Source: Actinoplanes aureus | Lineage (GTDB): Bacteria; Actinomycetota; Actinomycetes; Mycobacteriales; Micromonosporaceae | NCBI RefSeq assembly: GCF_015704865.1 | Contig: NZ_JADQTO010000011.1 | Location: 186,001-250,000 of the forward strand | Reading direction: 5' to 3' | Length of the DNA: 64,000 bases | Shown here: positions 59,148 to 64,000 of the stretch, one piece after another | How positions within the stretch are numbered: position 1 is the stretch's first letter | Layout of the letters: the number at the start of each line of letters is the position of its first letter | Program-made: the position numbers and the translations under genes | Notes under the pieces: model-generated | What the model was told of the DNA's origin: nothing | The model's database searches: none | Seen by the model: the letters and a program-made list of their open reading frames with translations, nothing else

Positions 59148-59701
59148 CGCCGCACCAGCCGGCGCAGCACCGCGGTGGTGTCGCCGCGTTCGGGTCCGAG
59201 CAGTGAGCGGTGCAGCATCACCCCGTCGACGGCCGCCGCCACGACGGCGGCCGTGGTCTCCGGGCCGGGGACGCCGTGGTCGGCGAGGCGCTCGGCGAGC
59301 TCCCGCCGGAAGTCGGTGATCACGCCGGCGAGCGCCTCCCGGAGCTGATCGTCGCGGGTGGCGGCGAGATAGGCCTCGACGAGCAGCACCGAGGCCGGGT
59401 CGGTGCCGCTGTACCCGTCGAGCGCGCGGAACAGCAGGTCGACGGTGTCGCCGGCGCTGCGGGTGCCGGCCAGCATCGGGCCGATCTGCGCGGTCAGGCC
59501 GCGTGCGGTGTCCAGAGCCGCCTCGCGAAGCAGCGCCTGCACCGAGGCGAAGTGGTAGTGCACCAGGCCGGGAGCCACGCCGGCGCGGTCGGCCACGACC
59601 CGGGTGGTGGTGGCGGTCCAGCCGCGCTCGACGATCAGCTCGGTCGCGGCGCGCAACAGGCGTGCGCGCACCTCCCGGCCCCGCTCCGCCGTGGTCACCA
59701 T
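59144..59701 (-). CDS. TetR-family repressor
   Basis: This 185-residue protein has the TetR HTH: LLRAATELIVERGWTATTTRVVADRAGVAPGLVHYHFASVQALLREAA in parts, with HYHF as the recognition helix. AGGAGG lies seven bases before the ATG at 59701. It is cotranscribed with the FAD monooxygenase (ATGA overlap). A 48-bp palindrome begins 12 bases upstream, so autorepression is likely, with derepression by the monooxygenase substrate. Confidence 0.9.
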   Translation of the reverse strand: MVTTAERGREVRARLLRAATELIVERGWTATTTRVVADRAGVAPGLVHYHFASVQALLREAALDTARGLTAQIGPMLAGTRSAGDTVDLLFRALDGYSGTDPASVLLVEAYLAATRDDQLREALAGVITDFRRELAERLADHGVPGPETTAAVVAAAVDGVMLHRSLLGPERGDTTAVLRRLVRR

Positions 59702-59712
59702 GCGCCAGCCTC

Positions 59713-59760
59713 CTGTTGGTCGATCGCCCAATACGATCGTACTGGGCGATCGACCAACAG
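59713..59760. promoter_or_regulatory. 48-bp near-perfect palindrome, TetR operator
   Basis: The left arm begins CTGTTGGTCGATCGCCCA (59713-59730) and the right arm ends with its complement; the centre TACGATCGTA is itself palindromic, and only the pair at 59731/59742 fails to match. It covers the start region of the TetR/monooxygenase operon and may include nested 18- to 20-bp sites. The alpha/beta hydrolase gene ends eight bases away. Confidence 0.85.
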
Positions 59761-59767
59761 CAAACCT

Positions 59768-60631
59768 TCAGCGGGTGAGCAGCTCCCGGATCTCCTTGAC
59801 CACCAGGTCCGGGGCCTCCTCCGCCATGAAGTGGCCGCAGCGCACCGGCACGTGCCGCAGGTCCGGCGCCCAGGCCCGCCACAGCTCGGCCGCGTCGAAG
59901 CCCAGCATCGAGCCCCAGTCCTGCTGGAGAACGGTGACCGGCATCGGCAGCACCCGGCCGGCCGCCCGGTCGGCGCGGTCGTGTTCGACGTCGATGCCGG
60001 CCGAGGCGCGGTAGTCGGCGACGATCGACGGCACCGCGCCCCGGCAGGCGTCCAGGTAGGCGGCGCGTACGTCGGCCGGGATCGCCGCCGGGTCGTTCGT
60101 CCAGAGGTCCAGGAAGTGCCCGAAGAACTCGTCCGAGGTGGCCGCGATCATCCGCTCCGGCAGGCCCGGCGGCTGGGCCATCAGGTACAGGTGGAAGCCG
60201 ACGGCCGCGCTCGTCCCGTGCATCACCTCCCACATGTCCAGGGTGGGAAGCACGTCCAGCGACGCCAGGTGGGTGATCGCGGCCGGATGGTCCAGCGCCG
60301 CGCGGATCGCGACAAGCGCGCCCCGATCGTGGCCGGCCAGGGCGAACCGGTCGTGGCCGAGCCGGCGGGCCAGTTCCACGATGTCGGCGCCCATGGTCCG
60401 CTTCGCATAGGTGTCCGGACCGTCCTCGCCGGGCTTGTCGCTGGCACCGTAACCGCGTAGATCAGGGCAGATCACCGTGTGGTCGGCGGCCAGGTCGGCG
60501 GCGACGTGCCGCCACATCAGGTGGGTCTGCGGGAAGCCGTGCAGCAGCACGATCGGGCTGCCGGATCCGGCGACGGCGGTGTGCAGTTCGACCCCGTCGG
60601 CGACCGGGACACGCAGGTGTTCGAAGTTCAT
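59768..60631 (-). CDS. Alpha/beta hydrolase (haloacetate dehalogenase/epoxide hydrolase group)
   Basis: This 287-residue hydrolase begins with LLHGFPQTHLMWRHVAADLAADHTVICPDLRGYGASDKP (parts of the oxyanion region), and its elbow is LAGHDRGALVAIRAALDHP, with Asp as nucleophile as in fluoroacetate dehalogenase. The base is probably the His in RCGHFMAEEAP. However, the second Arg of the dehalogenase GHDRG-x-R signature is Leu here and the halide Trp is Leu (GFHLYLM), so true defluorination is doubtful; an epoxide or ester substrate is more likely. It lies upstream of the TetR operon, same strand. Confidence 0.83.
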   Translation of the reverse strand: MNFEHLRVPVADGVELHTAVAGSGSPIVLLHGFPQTHLMWRHVAADLAADHTVICPDLRGYGASDKPGEDGPDTYAKRTMGADIVELARRLGHDRFALAGHDRGALVAIRAALDHPAAITHLASLDVLPTLDMWEVMHGTSAAVGFHLYLMAQPPGLPERMIAATSDEFFGHFLDLWTNDPAAIPADVRAAYLDACRGAVPSIVADYRASAGIDVEHDRADRAAGRVLPMPVTVLQQDWGSMLGFDAAELWRAWAPDLRHVPVRCGHFMAEEAPDLVVKEIRELLTR

Positions 60632-60682
60632 GGGAGGAACTGTCGCGGGTCCGGATGAGCAGCGAATGAGCACGGCGGTAGC

Positions 60683-62656
60683 GTGACCGGCGTGCGGATC
60701 CGGTTCGGCGTGCTGGGGCCGGTCGTCGCCGAGGACGAGACCGGTCGGCCGGTCGACCTGAAAGGCCCGATGCACCGCGCGGTGCTGGCCCGGCTGCTGG
60801 TGGCGCGCGGGCGAGTCGTGCTGGTCAGCGATCTGGTCGACGATCTCTGGGTGGCGCCTCCGGACGGCGCGGTCGCCGCGGTCCGCACGTTCGTAGCCGC
60901 ACTGCGGCGCGGCCTCGAGCCGGACCGGCCGCCCAGGGCGCCGGCGGCGCTGCTGATCACCAAAGGGCCGGGGTACGCGCTCAGCCCGCCCCCCGCCGAT
61001 GTCGACGCCTGGCGGTTCGAGCAGGTCGTGCTGGATCCGGAATCGACACTCGCCGCGCTCACCGAGGCGCTCGGACAGTGGCGGGGACCCGCGTACGCCG
61101 ACTTCCCCGATGCCGCCTGGGCTCGTGCCGACCGGGCCCGTCTCACCGAACTGCGCCTGCACGCCGTCGAGCGGCAAGCGGCCGCCCGCCTCGATCTGGG
61201 CCGTCCGGCCGAGGCGGTGCCGGATCTGGACGCCCACGTGACCGAGCATCCGTGGCGGGAGGAGGGATGGCGGCTTCTGGCCACCGCGCTCTATCGGAGC
61301 GGGCGGCAGGCGGACGCGCTCGCCGTTCTGCGGCGGGCGCGGGAACTCCTCACCGGGCAGCTGGGCATCGACCCGGGGCCGGCTCTGCGCGCCCTCCAGA
61401 GCGATATCCTCACTCAGGAGCCGCACCTGGACGGTCAGGCGGTCTGGACGCGGGCCGCGGCCACCTATGACCGGGTTCTGCGCGGGGGTCCCCGGCTGGA
61501 GGCAGCGGTCGGGCTGCTGCGGAATCTCGCGGTGGCCGGGCCGGACGGGCTGGAGGCGGCGCGGGAGCAGCGGGCAGCGGCTGTCGCAGCGGCGGAGCAG
61601 CTCTCCGATCCGGAACTGACCGCTCGGGTGATCGGTGCCTATGACGTTCCGGCGATCTGGACGCGTGTCGACGATCCGGAGCAGGCGGGCGCGGTCGTGG
61701 CCGCGGCCGAGCGTGCTCTCGCGGCCCTGCCGTCCGATGCCCACCCGACCGTGCGGGCGCGGTTGCTGGCCACCATCGCCGTGGAGTCGCGGGGGACGAC
61801 CGAACCTCGGCCGGTGGCGTGTGCCGCTGAGGCGGAGCGGATTGCCCGCGAGCTCGATGATCCGGGGTTGCTGGCGTTCGCGCTCAACGGCGTGTGGATG
61901 CAGAGCTTCGGCCGGATCGGGCAGTCGGGCCGGCGGGATGCCATCGGTGCGGAATTGGTCGCCCTCGCGAGCCGGCACGCGCTGGTGACGGCTGAGGTGC
62001 TCGGGCACCTGATCCGGATGCAGGCCAGGTCCGCGGTCGCCGGGTTCGCCGAGGCGGACCGGCATGCCGCGGCGGCTGACGCCCTCGCGGCCCGGCACTC
62101 GTTGCCGCTGGTCGGCGTCTTCACCGACTGGTACCGGGCACTTCGAACCGACGTGGCCCGGGACGCGCGGGCCGAGCAGGCCGAGCAGGCTTATCGGGCG
62201 GCCGCGGCGCGATTGGACCGGGCCGGGATGCCGGGGATGCGTGCCGGTCTGCTGCCGCTCGCGCTGCTCGGGATGCGGGTGCAGCGAGGGCTGCCTCTGG
62301 TCGACGAGGGCGGCTTCGGCCCGTACGAGGCATGGGTCCGCCCTCTGCTCAGCCCTGGCATGGCCGTGGGTGACGTGCCTGATCCGCCGCCCGGCCCGCT
62401 GGCCGAGGCGCTCTGGTGCCTGGTCGCGCGGGCCGCCGTGGATGCCGGCGACGATGCGGCCATGCGCCGGGCCCGGCGGGCCCTGGAGCCGGCGGCAGGC
62501 GAGTGGGCCGGAGCCGGGAGCGGTCTGCTGACCGTCGGCCCGGTCCGGCCCTACCTGGACGCCATCGACCGCCGGCTCAGTCGGCGGGCGGATCGGCGAG
62601 CGGCCACCCGCCCGCGGCCAGGTGCGCGGACACCCGGACCACATCCTCCGGCGTAG
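60683..62656 (+). CDS. SARP/BTAD-family transcriptional regulator
   Basis: This 657-residue protein begins with an OmpR-like winged helix (RIRFGVLGPVVAEDETGRPVDLKGPMHRAVLARLLV) and a bacterial transcriptional-activation domain (about 95-245, ending LGIDPGPALRALQSDIL), as in DnrI/AfsR. There is no NB-ARC domain; instead a 400-residue helical, TPR-like C-terminal part. SARPs often activate secondary-metabolite clusters; no such cluster is in view. It starts at GTG, 51 bp from the divergent hydrolase. Its last 80 bp overlap the DUF3349 gene on the other strand. Confidence 0.87.
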   Translation: MTGVRIRFGVLGPVVAEDETGRPVDLKGPMHRAVLARLLVARGRVVLVSDLVDDLWVAPPDGAVAAVRTFVAALRRGLEPDRPPRAPAALLITKGPGYALSPPPADVDAWRFEQVVLDPESTLAALTEALGQWRGPAYADFPDAAWARADRARLTELRLHAVERQAAARLDLGRPAEAVPDLDAHVTEHPWREEGWRLLATALYRSGRQADALAVLRRARELLTGQLGIDPGPALRALQSDILTQEPHLDGQAVWTRAAATYDRVLRGGPRLEAAVGLLRNLAVAGPDGLEAAREQRAAAVAAAEQLSDPELTARVIGAYDVPAIWTRVDDPEQAGAVVAAAERALAALPSDAHPTVRARLLATIAVESRGTTEPRPVACAAEAERIARELDDPGLLAFALNGVWMQSFGRIGQSGRRDAIGAELVALASRHALVTAEVLGHLIRMQARSAVAGFAEADRHAAAADALAARHSLPLVGVFTDWYRALRTDVARDARAEQAEQAYRAAAARLDRAGMPGMRAGLLPLALLGMRVQRGLPLVDEGGFGPYEAWVRPLLSPGMAVGDVPDPPPGPLAEALWCLVARAAVDAGDDAAMRRARRALEPAAGEWAGAGSGLLTVGPVRPYLDAIDRRLSRRADRRAATRPRPGARTPGPHPPA

Positions 62657-62894
62657 CCTGCTGGAGGACCGTGCTGTTGATCATCGCCTCGATGTCCTGC
62701 GTGGTGATCGGGTCCGGGGTGCCCTGCGACTGATCGGCCAGCTCCTGGGCGATCTTGCGGATCTCGTCCTCGGTCAGCTTCCGGCGCAGCAGGCCGAGCA
62801 GCGCCACGTAGTCCCGCCGGGGCACCCCGTCCGGATAGCCGGCCCGCAGCCACTCCACGGCCCGGGTGACGAAGCTCGACCGCTGCTCGCTCAC
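62577..62894 (-). CDS. DUF3349-family protein
   Basis: This 105-residue protein matches the actinobacterial DUF3349 pattern: AVEWLRAGYPDGVPRRDYVALLGLLRRKLTEDEIRKIAQEL and ITTQDIEAMINSTVLQQATPEDVVRVSAHLAAGGWPL. It is helical, soluble and of unknown function. GTG start overlapping the upstream membrane-protein stop (GTGA), so it belongs to the operon beginning with a phosphate transporter. Its last 26 codons lie antisense to the end of the SARP gene. Confidence 0.88.
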   Translation of the reverse strand: MSEQRSSFVTRAVEWLRAGYPDGVPRRDYVALLGLLRRKLTEDEIRKIAQELADQSQGTPDPITTQDIEAMINSTVLQQATPEDVVRVSAHLAAGGWPLADPPAD

Positions 62895-63184
62895 GACTTG
62901 TCCACCAGCGTCGGGATCACGTTCTCGAAGCTCAGCGTCTTGCCGAGCCCGGTCGCCACGATGTAGGTCAGGCCCAGCAGCACGCCGAGCAGGACGATCC
63001 CGAAGCAGACGTACCCGACGATCGTGCCGGTCCGGTGCGGGCTCCCGCCGGAGACCTCGCCACCGGTGCCGTAGGCCATGGACCGCACGCCCAGCGCGAA
63101 CAGCGCGGGCAGGCCGGCGCCGAGGATCAGGCTGGCCAGCAGTACCTTCCAGGCGCCGTCGAGCGCCAGTTGCAGGTTGTGCAT
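62891..63184 (-). CDS. Small two-helix membrane protein
   Basis: This 97-residue protein has two hydrophobic segments (about 12-33 and 55-80) separated by a Gly/Ser-rich loop with a basic patch (SGGSPHRTG). It starts 13 bases after the phosphate transporter stop and overlaps the DUF3349 start by four bases. In related actinomycetes a small membrane protein commonly follows pit genes, but I do not recognise a family. A role as accessory subunit is a guess. Confidence 0.8.
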   Translation of the reverse strand: MHNLQLALDGAWKVLLASLILGAGLPALFALGVRSMAYGTGGEVSGGSPHRTGTIVGYVCFGIVLLGVLLGLTYIVATGLGKTLSFENVIPTLVDKS

Positions 63185-63197
63185 GTCGCGCCGCCTC

Positions 63198-64000
63198 TCA
63201 GCTCGCGTGTCCGGCGGGAACCCGGGCCGGTGCCCGGTCGTCCTGCCATTCGTCGTTGACGTTGTGGTGGTTCACCGGCGTGCGACGCGAGCGCGCCCAC
63301 ATCAGCCCGGTCAGCGCCAGCAACAGCGCGAAGATCACCACGGCGCCGGCGGAACCGCCGATCAGGTCCGCGATCCACCACATCAGGGCGCCGGCGAGCC
63401 CGGCGGCGGGCATGGTGATCAGCCAGGCTGTCACCATCCGGCCGGCGACCGCCCAGCGCACCTGCGCACCCGGCCGGCCCACCCCACTGCCCAGGATCGA
63501 CCCGGTGGCGACCTGCGTGGTGGAGAGCGCGAAGCCCAGCTGGCTGGAGGAGAGGATCACCGCGGCCGAGGCCGACTCGGCGGCCATGCCCTGCGGCGGG
63601 CCGATCTCGACTAGGCCCTTGCCGAGCGTACGGATGATCCGCCACCCGCCCAGGTAGGTGCCGAGCGAGATGGCGACCGCGCAGGTGACCTTCACCCAGA
63701 ACGGGATCGCGCCGGTGTCCGACCACTCGCCGGCCGCGATCAGCGCGAGGGTGATGACGCCCATGGTCTTCTGCGCGTCGTTCGTGCCGTGTGCGAGCGA
63801 GACCAGCGACGCGCTGCCGATCTGGCCCCAGCGGAAGCCGTTGTCGGTGAACCGGCGGGCCACCCCGACGGTCAGTCTGTAGATCAGCCAGGTGCCGACG
63901 CCGGCGACCACGCCGGCGATCACCGGCGACAGGATCGCGGGCAGGAGCACCTTGCCGACCACGCCGTCGAGCTTGCTGCCGTCCCCGGTCCAGTTGACGC
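63198..64000 (-). CDS. pit: Inorganic phosphate transporter, PiT family (partial, N-terminus beyond window)
   Basis: About 267 C-terminal residues of a PiT (PHO-4) low-affinity phosphate permease are visible; the start lies beyond the right edge. The signature SLAHGTNDAQKTMGVITLALIAAG is the second of the two family repeats, followed by SSSQLGFALSTTQVATGSILGSGVG. Six to eight hydrophobic segments are seen. It heads an operon with a small membrane protein and DUF3349. Phosphate enters with metal ions and protons. Confidence 0.92.
   Translation of the reverse strand, partial: VNWTGDGSKLDGVVGKVLLPAILSPVIAGVVAGVGTWLIYRLTVGVARRFTDNGFRWGQIGSASLVSLAHGTNDAQKTMGVITLALIAAGEWSDTGAIPFWVKVTCAVAISLGTYLGGWRIIRTLGKGLVEIGPPQGMAAESASAAVILSSSQLGFALSTTQVATGSILGSGVGRPGAQVRWAVAGRMVTAWLITMPAAGLAGALMWWIADLIGGSAGAVVIFALLLALTGLMWARSRRTPVNHHNVNDEWQDDRAPARVPAGHAS

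Noticed and set aside
59768..62644. A 958-codon minus-strand frame joining the hydrolase with sequence opposite the SARP gene
   Set aside because: Only the C-terminal 287 codons (the hydrolase from ATG 60631) show family features; the upstream part is antisense to the SARP gene.
1..64000. tRNA, rRNA, CRISPR arrays, integrases, transposases and phage genes
   Set aside because: Looked for on both strands by eye; no cloverleaf-like gene, regular spaced repeats or recombinase motifs were recognised. A dedicated search (tRNAscan-type, repeat finder) would be decisive.

Overview
The window is very GC-rich, with strongly G/C-biased third codon positions, many GTG starts, four-base stop/start overlaps and actinobacterial families: SARP/BTAD and NB-ARC-TPR regulators, DinB/mycothiol-type enzymes, a spore-associated-protein-A-like exoprotein, F420/PPOX-like oxidoreductase, DUF3349, MEDS/STAS/HATPase switch proteins and S8 peptidase. 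It reads as chromosome of a soil actinomycete, most likely Micromonosporaceae (Actinoplanes-like); the genus is an inference. No rRNA, tRNA, CRISPR array, prophage or transposase was seen.

Layout. 1-2412 (minus) is a sugar-type ABC importer (ATPase cut by the window edge, permease, binding lipoprotein). Divergent from it, 2593-9724 is a catabolic operon: small monooxygenase, fumarylacetoacetase-family hydrolase, aldehyde dehydrogenase, a VOC protein, an internally deleted SDR remnant, extradiol dioxygenase, SDR, C-C-bond-hydrolase-like alpha/beta hydrolase and a GH1 glycosidase; together with the importer it looks like a phenolic-glycoside pathway. A broken ricin-type lectin follows. 10802-17390 holds two secreted proteins, a regulator/MFS pair, a MEDS-STAS / MEDS-HATPase partner-switch pair and another MFS permease. 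17382-25978 holds an NB-ARC-TPR protein, kelch protein, LuxR regulator, tryptophan-rich subtilase, TPR-GGDEF protein and a TetR/DoxX pair. 26042-32153 has a hotdog protein, a tandem P-loop protein, GNAT, a membrane HTH protein, a SapA-like exoprotein, and an FAD hydroxylase with a NitT/TauT-type binding lipoprotein.

34557-41247 is a putative LacI-controlled exoenzyme regulon: a LacI repressor and two large secreted polysaccharide-binding/degrading proteins, all marked by the same 14-bp operator. 42039-44482 is a translationally coupled pair of unrecognised proteins that share an N-terminal RHIM/BASS-like amyloid motif; this is the best candidate here for an undescribed system. 44830-54682 holds LysR/epimerase, GrpB, MarR with two DinB-like enzymes, an agmatinase-family/NCS1 permease/cyclase/XRE-cupin cluster and an SMI1/KNR4 protein. 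55130-64000 holds an MFS/PPOX operon, galactose mutarotase, a TetR/FAD-monooxygenase operon behind a 48-bp palindrome, an alpha/beta hydrolase, a SARP regulator, and a DUF3349/membrane protein/PiT phosphate-transporter operon.

Two repeat families occupy gene-end gaps. A 53-bp palindrome occurs four times, always between convergent genes, and looks like a bidirectional terminator. A larger (about 300-340 bp) inverted-repeat element with GGGTACG...CGTACCC termini occurs three times.
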